The translations under genes were made by a program, and so were the position numbers. 64,000 bases of DNA. It comes from Tenacibaculum discolor (lineage in GTDB: Bacteria; Bacteroidota; Bacteroidia; Flavobacteriales; Flavobacteriaceae). This document shows positions 1 to 8,710 of the stretch, one piece after another; position 1 is the stretch's first letter, and each line of letters begins with the position of its first letter. The DNA lies in NCBI RefSeq assembly GCF_003664185.1, contig NZ_RCCS01000005.1:496001-560000 (forward strand). The letters are read 5' to 3'. The notes below the pieces were generated by a model. That model ran no database searches. It was not told the origin of the DNA and saw nothing but the letters and a program-made list of their open reading frames with translations.

Positions 1-671
1 CCCGGTAAAGCTTGAACAGTTTGTAGTACATCAGTTTCTATCAATCCTGGAAGTAGTGTGAATTTAGAAAAATCAATAACGGTATTACCATTAATGGTTT
101 TATCAATCCCTTTTACTAAATATCCGTTAATGGTAACATCAGGAATTAGTTCTTGATGTTCTCTCAAATACAATACGTTACAGTTTTTAGAAAACAAGTC
201 ACTTGATAATTTTTCAATTGTGTGATATCCAATAAACCGAATGCTTACTGGTTCTGAAGTTCTCCTTACTTTAAGCTCAAAAAAACCATTATTATCAGTT
301 GTTGTATAGTTAGTTTCAGCTTTAATAGTAGCTCCAATTAAAGCAGTATTTGTAGTGGCATCCTTTAAATAACCACAAATTTTTACTGAAGATGAAACTG
401 CAATTATTTGAGTGTTTAAACGTGTAAAAATAAGATCTGTTTGATCTTCTAATTCTTTAAGTTTTTCTTTTAGACTCAATTTTTTAGGAATAGAAGACAC
501 CAATATATTATTGATTGAATTACTATTATAATTGAATTGAATATTGTGTGTATTGGTAATTTGTTTTAATACTTTTTTAAGAGGTATTTTCTCTGTAACT
601 ATTTGTGCTTGAAAGCCAAAAGAAAAAGACCAGAAGAATATTAAAAAAAAGAAAAAATTATTGTTATTCAT
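1..671 (-). CDS. TonB-dependent receptor with STN domain, FecA-like transducer (partial, C-terminus outside window)
   Basis: I translated this edge-truncated gene by hand. The first ~23 residues are a signal peptide ending FGFQAQ. Residues ~25-90 look like a secretin/TonB N-terminal (STN) domain (PLKKVLKQITNTHNIQFNYN). Residues ~95-170 resemble a carboxypeptidase-regulatory-like beta domain, and the plug begins near ~190 (NTVIDFSKF). The rest runs off the window at base 1. The ATG overlaps the stop of the upstream fecR-like gene by 8 bases, which implies translational coupling. An STN domain next to an ECF sigma and a FecR protein is the classic layout of a transducing outer-membrane receptor that signals ligand binding to FecR. 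The ligand cannot be told from this fragment. Confidence 0.85.
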   Translation of the reverse strand, partial: MNNNNFFFFLIFFWSFSFGFQAQIVTEKIPLKKVLKQITNTHNIQFNYNSNSINNILVSSIPKKLSLKEKLKELEDQTDLIFTRLNTQIIAVSSSVKICGYLKDATTNTALIGATIKAETNYTTTDNNGFFELKVRRTSEPVSIRFIGYHTIEKLSSDLFSKNCNVLYLREHQELIPDVTINGYLVKGIDKTINGNTVIDFSKFTLLPGLIETDVLQTVQALP

Positions 672-1569
672 TCCAAATAATGATCTGTTTCTTATTTTTA
701 ATTTCGTAAGATAAATTAAAAGGGTGAGTAATAGATTTTAGTGCGCTGTCTAGGTTGTTGTTTGTAAATGCGCCTGTAAACTTCATTTGATCATCACCTG
801 TAAGGTTAATATGTACTTTGACGTTATATTGCTGTTCGAGTTCAAAAACGACATCAGTAAACAATACATCTTCAAAAGTACTCATGTTTTTTAGCCATTT
901 TGGTTGAGCTAAAACAGTTTGAGTATGCTGTTCAGTTCCTCTAACTATAATAAGTTCTTTTCCAGCTGGTAGTTTTGTAATTTTATTTTTATAATTAACC
1001 TTTACTAGTCCTTCGTAACAAGAAACTTTAAAAATGCTATCTCTATCAAGTACATTAAATTCAGTTCCTAAAACACTAACAATTCCATTAGAAGTTTTAA
1101 CATCGAAACGCATCCCTTTTTCTACATCAAAGTATGCTTCACCATTTAATAGTAAGCTCCTTTGCTTTTTCCATGTACTAGCATTGTATTTAAGACTAGA
1201 AAGCTCATTTAATTCTACAATAGAATTATCAGGTAGCACAACGGTTTTGTTTTCACTATATTTAGTTTGAAAATACTCAGACTTTTTATTATTAAAAAAG
1301 TAGAAAACACCTAAGCTAATAATAACGATTGCTGCAATTTTATAAATTAGTGTCAACCAGCTTGCTGAGGTTATAGTTTTTTTATCAGATAAACGATTTT
1401 CTAAAACTTCAAAAGCTGGGATGGAAATATGTTTATCAGCTTTAAAGCGCTGACTTTCTTCAATAATTTCTTCATAGAGCTTAGCTTCCTTTAGTGCGTT
1501 AAAGGCTGCTTGTTCTTCTTTAGTTAACTCGTTACGTAACCATTTTTGTATTAAATAATCCTTCTCCAT
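664..1569 (-). CDS. FecR family anti-sigma factor
   Basis: The 301-residue protein has a soluble N-terminal region (~1-80; WLRNELTKEEQAAF is typical of FecR N-termini), one membrane span at ~85-105 (IYKIAAIVIISLGVFYFF), a periplasmic FecR domain (~110-210, with NKTVVLPDNSIVELN and LNGEAYFDVEK) and a C-terminal DUF4974-like domain (~220-300, VLFTDVVFELEQQYNVKV). The family holds an ECF sigma factor inactive and relays a signal from a TonB transducer. It lies 53 bases after the sigma gene and overlaps the receptor gene, so the three form one operon. Length and domain order are normal. Confidence 0.95.
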   Translation of the reverse strand: MEKDYLIQKWLRNELTKEEQAAFNALKEAKLYEEIIEESQRFKADKHISIPAFEVLENRLSDKKTITSASWLTLIYKIAAIVIISLGVFYFFNNKKSEYFQTKYSENKTVVLPDNSIVELNELSSLKYNASTWKKQRSLLLNGEAYFDVEKGMRFDVKTSNGIVSVLGTEFNVLDRDSIFKVSCYEGLVKVNYKNKITKLPAGKELIIVRGTEQHTQTVLAQPKWLKNMSTFEDVLFTDVVFELEQQYNVKVHINLTGDDQMKFTGAFTNNNLDSALKSITHPFNLSYEIKNKKQIIIWNE

Positions 1570-1622
1570 GAGTGATTGCCTGTATTAATAAAACACTTTA
1601 CTTTGAGAAAATCCCAAAACTT

Positions 1623-2141
1623 TTATTTAAAATCGTCTAATTGATCTTTTAATTTTTTAAATGCCGAATAAATCCTATGTTCGGCAACCTTTTTGGTAAC
1701 CCCCAAAATTTCTCCTATTTCTTTATGAGTCTTACCTTCTGTTTTACTCAACATAAAAGCTGCACGTTCTTCTTCCTTTAAATTTGATAGTGCTTTTTCA
1801 TAACGCTGTAAAAACTCTTTTTTACGAAGTACAAACTCAGGTGACTCGTTGGTGTAATCCTTTGGTTTTATTTCTTGATGTTTAAAAACCACCTTCTGAT
1901 GTTTTACCGCATTTAACATTAAGTTATTAGCTACAGTATAAAGAAAAGATTTGGCTTTTTCAGGAAGTACTTTTGCACAGTTTTCCCATAACTTTATAAA
2001 AGCATCCTGAGTTTTGTCGCTAGGGTTTAAAGTATTTCCATATTTATAGTAAAGGAAATTACTTAATTCTTGGGCATACTTTTCATAAAGTAATGAAAAC
2101 CTTTTTTTATCACAAATGTTATTATGTAGAGGCTTAGACAA
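1623..2141 (-). CDS. ECF-type RNA polymerase sigma-70 factor (FecI-like)
   Basis: The 172-residue protein has sigma region 2 at ~15-85 (DKTQDAFIKLWEN, then LYTVANNLMLNAVKHQ) and sigma region 4 at ~110-165 (LSKTEGKTHKEIGEILGVTK, a helix-turn-helix). The start is TTG: a stop codon lies six codons upstream in frame, with no ATG between them and none again before residue ~90. It heads the sigma/FecR/TonB-receptor operon and presumably directs transcription of that operon or the divergent lipoprotein when the receptor signals. A near-consensus -7 element (TACCTTTC, on the minus strand at 2165-2172) lies just upstream. Confidence 0.92.
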   Translation of the reverse strand: MSKPLHNNICDKKRFSLLYEKYAQELSNFLYYKYGNTLNPSDKTQDAFIKLWENCAKVLPEKAKSFLYTVANNLMLNAVKHQKVVFKHQEIKPKDYTNESPEFVLRKKEFLQRYEKALSNLKEEERAAFMLSKTEGKTHKEIGEILGVTKKVAEHRIYSAFKKLKDQLDDFK

Positions 2142-2272
2142 ATTAAAATAAGGTTTTTAGGTTAGAAAGGTATAAAAATTTTTTTTTCGGGATATTAAAG
2201 AAGTTAGTTGTTTTATAATAAAGGCAATTGCAATAATAAGTTAAACTAAAACAAATAAATTACCCTGAAATT

Positions 2273-3667
2273 ATGAAACTTTTAAAATCCACCCTATTAG
2301 TATTAAGTATTATACTATTTCTATCTTCATGTAGAACAGAAGAGATTCAAATTATAGATCCACCAATACAAAATGCCCTTGCAGCAAACTCTAAAGTAGC
2401 TAACTTAATGAAAAGTACCGTTACAAAAGATGGTTCTGACGATAATATTATAGATGGTGCTAGTTGTTTAAGCGTAAAATTACCAGTAACAGTTACCGTA
2501 AATTCAAAAGAAATAACGGTAAATGATGAAGATGGTTATGAAGAAATTGAAGATCTTTTTGATCTTTTTGATGATGATGATGATTCTATCGTTATTTCTT
2601 ATCCTATTGAAGTAATACTAAGTGATTATACTGTAAAAACGGTTAATTCTGACGAAGAATTAGAAGCTTTAGCACAAAACTGTAAAGGAGATAATGAAGA
2701 AGATGATGATATTGAATGTCTAGATTTTCACTACCCACTTACAGCATCTGTATTCGATTCTAATTACGAACTAGTACTTACAATCAAAGTTAATAATGAT
2801 GAAGAGATGCATGAGTTAATTGAAGATTTAGAAGACTACACTGCTGTAACCATTAATTTCCCTTTTAAAGTGATTTTAAATGGTGATACTTATGTGTATA
2901 TAAACAATATGCAAGAATTAGAAGAAGCTATTGAAGCAGCAAAAAACAGTTGTGACGAAGATGATGACAATGATTATAATGATGATGATTGTGATGATTG
3001 TTCTATAGAAGCAGTAAAAGAAATATTTGCAAATTGTAATGAATGGATAGTAGAGAAATTATACATCAACGAGCAATATCTTACAGAGGAGTTTAAAATG
3101 TTTGTTTTTTCTTTCACAGAAAATGGTGTAATTAAAGTAAATAATAACGGAAATATTTCAGAAGGAACCTGGGAAGCATCAGGTAGTGAAAACGATATAA
3201 AATTTACAATAAATATCCCTAATTATCCAGATTTCAATGCAATGTGGTACTTACATGAAGTCAAAGAAGATTCAGGGGAAGTAAGTATACGTTTATTACT
3301 TGAAGGAAACCATCTTCGTTTTAAAAGTCAATGCTCTATTGTAAAAGATGAATTAAGTGATGTTTTAATGGCCGATGGTAGTGTATGGGCAGTTGAAAAC
3401 TATAAAAATAATGGAGTAGACGAAACAGAAAATTATGCAAATTATCAACTTTATTTTTATTCAGATAATATTGTTAAGGCAAAAAAAGATGGAGTTATTA
3501 TTGAAGGTACCTGGGAAGTATCGAATGATGCTAGCCTATTAGCTTTAAATTTTTCTGATGCTCCTGTAAATGAATTTAATAAAGAATGGGCAGTTGCTGC
3601 AACTTCTGAAACAGAGGTGGTTTTAGAAGCAAATGATAGAAGATTGGTTATAAAACGTGTCAATTAA
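2273..3667 (+). CDS. Asp/Glu-rich repeat lipoprotein, divergent from the FecI/FecR operon
   Basis: The 464-residue protein begins with a lipoprotein signal peptide and lipobox (LFLSSC, Cys20). Residues ~65-245 hold two related units of about 90 residues. Each begins with Cys-Leu and a hydrophobic strand pair, has a second strand (YPIEVILSDYTV; FPFKVILNGDTY), a helix (DEELEALAQNC; MQELEEAIEAAKNSC) and a closing Cys, followed by an acidic Asp/Glu tract. Residues ~250-464 hold two lipocalin-like units, each with a Trp near its start and a GTWE motif (SEGTWEAS; IEGTWEVS). I do not recognise a named family. The two-fold duplications suggest an extracytoplasmic ligand or metal binder. Its divergent position suggests control by the neighbouring sigma factor, which is an inference. 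Confidence 0.85.
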   Translation: MKLLKSTLLVLSIILFLSSCRTEEIQIIDPPIQNALAANSKVANLMKSTVTKDGSDDNIIDGASCLSVKLPVTVTVNSKEITVNDEDGYEEIEDLFDLFDDDDDSIVISYPIEVILSDYTVKTVNSDEELEALAQNCKGDNEEDDDIECLDFHYPLTASVFDSNYELVLTIKVNNDEEMHELIEDLEDYTAVTINFPFKVILNGDTYVYINNMQELEEAIEAAKNSCDEDDDNDYNDDDCDDCSIEAVKEIFANCNEWIVEKLYINEQYLTEEFKMFVFSFTENGVIKVNNNGNISEGTWEASGSENDIKFTINIPNYPDFNAMWYLHEVKEDSGEVSIRLLLEGNHLRFKSQCSIVKDELSDVLMADGSVWAVENYKNNGVDETENYANYQLYFYSDNIVKAKKDGVIIEGTWEVSNDASLLALNFSDAPVNEFNKEWAVAATSETEVVLEANDRRLVIKRVN

Positions 3668-3706
3668 AGGAAGCCATATTCCTTTTGTTGATTTTGATTG
3701 GGAAAA

Positions 3707-3737
3707 AACGAGCTAATTAATTAGCTCGTTTTTTTAT
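3707..3737. terminator. Bidirectional rho-independent terminator
   Basis: A fully palindromic 24-base stem (arm AACGAGCTAATT, 3707-3730) is followed by a T run on the plus strand and preceded by an A run. It lies between the convergent lipoprotein and tex genes and can serve both. Confidence 0.9.
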
Positions 3738-5861
3738 TTAATAATTCATACTTAATTGAATACGTTTTCTTGTAGCATCAACTTCTAATACTTTAACTTG
3801 AACGTGTTGATGCAAGCTTACATGCTCATTTACATCTTTAACAAAAGTATCAGATAGATTAGAAACATGCACTAAACCACTTTCTTTAATTCCAATATCA
3901 ACAAAACAACCAAAATTGGTAATGTTGTTTACAATGCCTGGAAGTATCATACCTTCTTTTACATCATCAATCGTTTTAATATGTTCGTTAAAACTAAAAG
4001 CTTTGGCTTTTTCACGAGGATCTAACCCTGGTTTTTCCAATTCTTTTACAATATCCTGTAGTGTAGGTAGTCCGTAAGAATCAGTTACATATTGTTGTAA
4101 TTTAATTTGTTTTAATGCAGAAGAGTTTCCAATTAAATCATCTACTTTTTTACCAGCATCTTTTGCTATTTGTTTTACTAATGCATAGCGTTCAGGGTGT
4201 ACTGCTGAATCATCTAAAGAATTGTCACTATTTTTTACCCTAAGAAACCCAGCTGATTGTTCAAAAGCTTTTCCTCCCAAGCGAGGCACTTTTTTAATAG
4301 CGGTTCTGTTAGTAAAAGCACCATGTTCATTTCGGTAATTCACGATGTTTTCTGCTAGCTTAGCACCAATACCTGAAACATAACTCAATAAAGAAGCACT
4401 AGCTGTATTGACATTTACACCAACTTTGTTTACACAGTGTTCAACTACAGTATCTAACGATTTTTTTAGTTGTGTTTGATCTACATCGTGTTGGTATTGT
4501 CCTACGCCTATCGATTTTGCTTCAATTTTCACTAACTCAGCTAAAGGATCAGCCAATCGACGTCCAATTGAAACTGCACCACGAACTGTTACATCATAAT
4601 TAGGGAATTCATCTCGTGCAATTTTTGAAGCAGAATAAATAGAAGCTCCTGCTTCACTTACTACAAATACTTCTACAGGATTTTTAAAATACACACGTTT
4701 CACTAATTGCTCTGTTTCTCTGGAAGCAGTTCCGTTACCAATCGCAATAGCTTCAATTTTATATGCATCAGCCAATGAGCTAAGTTTGTTCATTGCCTCT
4801 TTAGACTGATGCTGTGGCGCATGTGGAAAAATAGTTTCGTTATGTAATAAATCGCCTTGTTCATTTAAACACACTACTTTACAACCTGTTCTAAATCCAG
4901 GGTCAATGGCTAAAATTCGTTTTTCACCCAAAGGTGACCCTAATAGTAATTGTTGTAGGTTTTTTGCAAACACTTTAATAGCGCTTTCATTTGCTTTTTC
5001 CTTGGCAATAGACAAAGCTTCATTAGATAAAGCAGGAAAAAGTAAACGTTTATAAGCGTCAGCAATTGCTATTTCAATTTGTTCAGCACATTCGTTGTGT
5101 GAGCGAATAATTCTGTCTTCTATTTTTTGAAGCGTTCGTTCATCATCAATACTAATCTTAACACGAATAAAACCTTCTTTTTCGGCACGTAAAATAGCTA
5201 ATAATCGGTGAGAAGGAATACGACTTAGGTTTTCTTCCCAATCAAAATAATCTTTAAATTTTTGAGCTGCTTCCTCGTCTTTTTTAGTTTTGATAACCTT
5301 GGTTGCAATGGTAGCAAAACGCTCTAATTGGTAACGAATGTTATTACGGATGTCAGTTCGTTCATTAATCCATTCCGCAATAATATGACGAGCGCCTTCT
5401 AAAGCTTTTTCTTCAGATTCAACTTCGTTATTTATATATTTTGAAGCCGTGTAGTCTAAATCGTTTACACGTTGACTCATAATCATTTTAGCCAAAGGTT
5501 CTAAGCCATTTTTACGAGCGGTTTCTGCTTTAGTTTTACGTTTCTTTTTATAGGGAAGGTAAATGTCTTCTAAAGTGGTTAAATCTTCAGTTTTTTCAAT
5601 TTTAGCTTTCAACTCGTCTGTTAAAGCATCTTGTTCTTCAATAGCTTTTAAAATGGCTGCCTTTCGTTTTTCTAAGGCTTCAAATTGCTCTTTAAGTTGA
5701 ACTATTTGTCCAATTTCAACTTCATCTAAATTACCTGTTTTTTCTTTTCGGTAACGGGCTATAAAAGGAACTGTACAATCCTCGTTTAATAATTCAATCG
5801 TGTTTTGAATTGATTTTTGTGAAATTTGAGTACGAGAGGTTATATAGGAGATAAGTTGCAT
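3738..5861 (-). CDS. tex: Tex family RNA-binding transcription accessory protein
   Basis: The 707-residue protein has the full Tex layout: an N-terminal helical Tex domain (~1-190, with CTVPFIARYRKEKTGNLDEV), a YqgF/RuvX-like RNase H fold (~315-440, ILAIDPGFRTGCKVV), a helix-hairpin-helix region (~480-560, VNVNTASASLLSYVSGIGAK) and a C-terminal S1 RNA-binding domain (~635-705, GMILPGIVNNITNFGCFVDI). Tex is a conserved cytoplasmic nucleic-acid-binding protein linked to transcription and RNA turnover. Length is slightly under the E. coli homologue. A terminator-like hairpin lies between its promoter and start codon (see 5879-5904). Confidence 0.97.
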   Translation of the reverse strand: MQLISYITSRTQISQKSIQNTIELLNEDCTVPFIARYRKEKTGNLDEVEIGQIVQLKEQFEALEKRKAAILKAIEEQDALTDELKAKIEKTEDLTTLEDIYLPYKKKRKTKAETARKNGLEPLAKMIMSQRVNDLDYTASKYINNEVESEEKALEGARHIIAEWINERTDIRNNIRYQLERFATIATKVIKTKKDEEAAQKFKDYFDWEENLSRIPSHRLLAILRAEKEGFIRVKISIDDERTLQKIEDRIIRSHNECAEQIEIAIADAYKRLLFPALSNEALSIAKEKANESAIKVFAKNLQQLLLGSPLGEKRILAIDPGFRTGCKVVCLNEQGDLLHNETIFPHAPQHQSKEAMNKLSSLADAYKIEAIAIGNGTASRETEQLVKRVYFKNPVEVFVVSEAGASIYSASKIARDEFPNYDVTVRGAVSIGRRLADPLAELVKIEAKSIGVGQYQHDVDQTQLKKSLDTVVEHCVNKVGVNVNTASASLLSYVSGIGAKLAENIVNYRNEHGAFTNRTAIKKVPRLGGKAFEQSAGFLRVKNSDNSLDDSAVHPERYALVKQIAKDAGKKVDDLIGNSSALKQIKLQQYVTDSYGLPTLQDIVKELEKPGLDPREKAKAFSFNEHIKTIDDVKEGMILPGIVNNITNFGCFVDIGIKESGLVHVSNLSDTFVKDVNEHVSLHQHVQVKVLEVDATRKRIQLSMNY

Positions 5862-5878
5862 TGAAAATTATTTTAAAT

Positions 5879-5904
5879 AAAAAAAACTCGCGTGAATAGC
5901 GAGG
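5879..5904 (-). promoter_or_regulatory. Terminator-like hairpin in the tex leader
   Basis: Read on the minus strand, a CTCGC/GCGAG stem (5899-5903 with 5887-5891, 7-base loop) is followed by eight T (5886-5879). It sits between a consensus -7 element (5908-5915) and the tex ATG (5861), so it would form the very 5' end of the tex transcript. It closely resembles the metG terminator at 8665-8694. It could be an attenuator, a 5' stabiliser, or the relic of an upstream terminator. Confidence 0.6.
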
Positions 5905-5907
5905 TTT

Positions 5908-5915
5908 CAAATATA
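5908..5915 (-). promoter_or_regulatory. Bacteroidetes -7 promoter element for tex
   Basis: TATATTTG on the minus strand matches TAnnTTTG exactly, 46 bases upstream of the tex start codon. Confidence 0.6.
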
Positions 5916-5999
5916 GTAAAGTACTATAGTTTATCATTATAATTTTTTTCTTTAGACGATTATAAGTACTTTAGGAAGTTAGAAAGTTAATAAGAATCT

Positions 6000-8660
6000 A
6001 TGGAGAGTAAACTAGAAGAAGCAATATTAAAAAATGAATTAATAATTTTTGTAGGTGCAGGTGTTTCTATACCTTTTGGTTTCCCTAACTGGACAAATTT
6101 AGTAATTGATATCCTAAAAGAATTAAATGAGGAAGACACCAAAGGCTTAGATTTAGATTATCACATTAGAAAGGGAAAAGATTTAGATGTCTTTGAAGTT
6201 TTAGATGATCTTGAACGGAAAAAGTTTAAGTCTAAAGTTAAAAAACTTCTTTATAATAAAATAAAAGAGGTAGAAATAGAAGGAAAAGACTTCACTAAAA
6301 TAGAAAAACTCTGGCGTATATCTGATAAAATAATAACCACAAATTATGATGGTGTTTTAGAAAAGAAAAAACCAAATAATATTGATGCCTTTCCTAATTT
6401 TAATGAGTTTCAACAAGCAAAAAGCTTAAATGGAAATCCTTTCTTATATAAAATTCATGGAGATATTATAAATCCTGATGGTTGTGTGTTGTTTAATTCA
6501 GATTATGAGAGTTTATATAAAAACACATCTTCAGATTTAAATACATTAAAGACTTTTGTAAGTACTAAAACCATACTCTTTATTGGTTTTAGTTTTGATG
6601 ATAAGTTTATACAAAAGCAATTTAGTTATATCAATGAATTATATAAAGGGTATAATAAAGAGCATTTTATTGTTTTAACAAAAGATAAAAATTTAAGTGA
6701 ATTTAACTTAGAAACTATTAAAATTGATAATTGGGAGGATGGTTATAATAGTTTTTTAGATAAGTTATTAGAACTAAAACAAAAAAAAGATATAGAGAGT
6801 AATGAAGATGTAGAAATAGACATTTTATCAGTTAATGATATAGACTATCTTTTAAAACTTTTAGAAGAGAAAAAACAAGAACTAGAAAAAGCTGACGATT
6901 TAGAAAAAAGAAATATATCAAAAGAAATACATCGTATTTCAAATAGAGTACAAGAGTTGGTTTTTAAAAGAGTAGATTTTAAAAGTGATATTATTCAACA
7001 TAAAGAGGCTGAAGTTGAATTTGTTTTTGAAGAGATTTTCAAGGAGGAAAAACTATCTAAAAGTATTTTAAGGAATATATATGAAATTAGAGATTTACAC
7101 TCTGAGAAATATAAATGGTATCATAGAAGTGTGCTCGTTAGTGCTTTAGCTTGTAGCCTTGTAAATCACAGAAAAGTTGATTCTAAAAAAATAGATTTAC
7201 TTATTGATTTCACAGGAGATACAGAAGATAAAGTATGGCAAAAAGCTATAACGTATCTGTTTATAGTGTTGAATCATTTAGGTAATAAATGGATTCGCTT
7301 TTCGAACTTAAAACCTAAATTAGAAAGTTTAAAATCTCAAGACAGAATTCAAGAAGCTCTGAATCAAATAATAACTTTGTTACAGATGAATTTTCATAAT
7401 ACATTTGTTTTTGCGGATAAGATTTTTGATAATGAATATTTTAAGGACTCACCATTTAATTACTTTTTACCTTTTTATGAGAATAATCCTAGTGTAGAAA
7501 AAGTTTATGAAGATGATTTAATAGAAGAGGTAGAAGAGTACGTAGATTTTTTATATGAAAACCCTTTTCCAGACTCGTTCAAGTATTTAATATGTAATAC
7601 TAAAAGAAATTCAAAAAGTATTAGTAACTCTGGTAATGAATTTGATGAAAAAAGAAAAAAGGAATTAAGCGAGCTATTCAATATTCATTTGGCTTTCAAT
7701 CCCTATTTGAATTATGTAAATGATTTTTTTAGTTTTTATAAATATTTCCCTTCTACTATAAAAGGTGTAAAGGATAAAACGGACATAGTAATTTTTAATA
7801 AATTGAAGAATTATTTGTTAAGTCAAGTTGAATACCATAGAGCTATAGGTAGGTCTTTTGTTTTAGATAAAAATTATGGGAAAGCTATTACTCATTTTAA
7901 GAGTTTAATAAACCTTAAGGATACGGACGAAGAAGCATTAGTAAATTTAGCTTCATGTTATAGTTATGTAAAGAATAAAGATGAAGAGTTGAATACTAGA
8001 TTTAAGATAGAAGAAATAAACCCAAAAGAAGAGGAGAATTTATATTTAATATCTGCAATTTTACATTCTAAAAATAGAAACGAAGAGGCTTTAACATATA
8101 TTGATAAGTTAATAAAAATTAATTCAAACAAATATGTGTCTTATTATTTAAGAGGTAATATTAAAGTAGAGTTAAAAGATTATGAAGAAGCAATTAAAGA
8201 TTTTGATAAGTCAATAGAGTTAGATGATTCAAAATGTAGAGCATATATTCAAAGAGCTTTTTCTAAAAATAATTTAAAAGATTTGGAAGGTGCCTTAGAA
8301 GATTGTGAATTAGCTTTAAAAAGATGCAATGATAAAGAAAATGAATTTAGAACTCTACATATGAAAACTATTTTGTTAAGAGAAAAAAAACTTTTTAAAG
8401 AAGGGCTGAGAATCATAGAAGAAATATTATCAAAATTGAAAGTTTTTCTAACCAGTAATGTAGAGCACTTAGGTAGAACTTATGGAACAAAAGCTGTTCT
8501 TTATTTAGATTTAGGAGATGAAGAAATGTTCTATGAATTTTTAGAAGAATCATTTAAAAATAAAGCTAAAGCAGAATGGCTTCTTGAAGATGTAAAAGCT
8601 AAATACATAGAAGAAAAAAGGTTTAAAGAGTTGTTAAAAAAATATAATCAAATTATATAA
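6000..8660 (+). CDS. SIR2-like NAD-binding domain protein with C-terminal TPR repeats (candidate phage-defence effector)
   Basis: The 886-residue protein opens with a SIR2-like domain. It shows the nucleotide-binding GAGVS (residues 19-23), TTNYDG (~113-118), IHGDI with the expected histidine near 153, and a closing GFSFDD (~196-201). Residues ~270-600 are helical and unassigned. Residues ~610-880 carry several TPR-like units (for example DYEEAIKDFDKSIELDDSKC). SIR2-family proteins of this kind in known defence systems (ThsA, DSR1/DSR2, SIR2-APAZ) deplete NAD+ on infection. This one is alone, on the opposite strand to tex and metG, strongly AT- and Lys/Glu-rich, and flanked by two similar hairpins, all consistent with insertion. 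NADase activity and defence are inferred from family and architecture only. Confidence 0.85.
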   Translation: MESKLEEAILKNELIIFVGAGVSIPFGFPNWTNLVIDILKELNEEDTKGLDLDYHIRKGKDLDVFEVLDDLERKKFKSKVKKLLYNKIKEVEIEGKDFTKIEKLWRISDKIITTNYDGVLEKKKPNNIDAFPNFNEFQQAKSLNGNPFLYKIHGDIINPDGCVLFNSDYESLYKNTSSDLNTLKTFVSTKTILFIGFSFDDKFIQKQFSYINELYKGYNKEHFIVLTKDKNLSEFNLETIKIDNWEDGYNSFLDKLLELKQKKDIESNEDVEIDILSVNDIDYLLKLLEEKKQELEKADDLEKRNISKEIHRISNRVQELVFKRVDFKSDIIQHKEAEVEFVFEEIFKEEKLSKSILRNIYEIRDLHSEKYKWYHRSVLVSALACSLVNHRKVDSKKIDLLIDFTGDTEDKVWQKAITYLFIVLNHLGNKWIRFSNLKPKLESLKSQDRIQEALNQIITLLQMNFHNTFVFADKIFDNEYFKDSPFNYFLPFYENNPSVEKVYEDDLIEEVEEYVDFLYENPFPDSFKYLICNTKRNSKSISNSGNEFDEKRKKELSELFNIHLAFNPYLNYVNDFFSFYKYFPSTIKGVKDKTDIVIFNKLKNYLLSQVEYHRAIGRSFVLDKNYGKAITHFKSLINLKDTDEEALVNLASCYSYVKNKDEELNTRFKIEEINPKEEENLYLISAILHSKNRNEEALTYIDKLIKINSNKYVSYYLRGNIKVELKDYEEAIKDFDKSIELDDSKCRAYIQRAFSKNNLKDLEGALEDCELALKRCNDKENEFRTLHMKTILLREKKLFKEGLRIIEEILSKLKVFLTSNVEHLGRTYGTKAVLYLDLGDEEMFYEFLEESFKNKAKAEWLLEDVKAKYIEEKRFKELLKKYNQII

Positions 8661-8664
8661 GAAT

Positions 8665-8694
8665 AAAAAAACCTCGCAAATTGCGAGGTTTTTT
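8665..8694. terminator. Bidirectional terminator between the SIR2-TPR gene and metG
   Basis: The stem ACCTCGCAA/TTGCGAGGT is flanked by an A run and a T run, so it works for both converging genes. Confidence 0.9.
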
Positions 8695-8710
8695 AGTTTA
8701 TAAATATATT

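Noticed and set aside
1034..1270. 78-codon plus-strand frame over the fecR-like gene
   Set aside because: Shadow frame of a certain gene.
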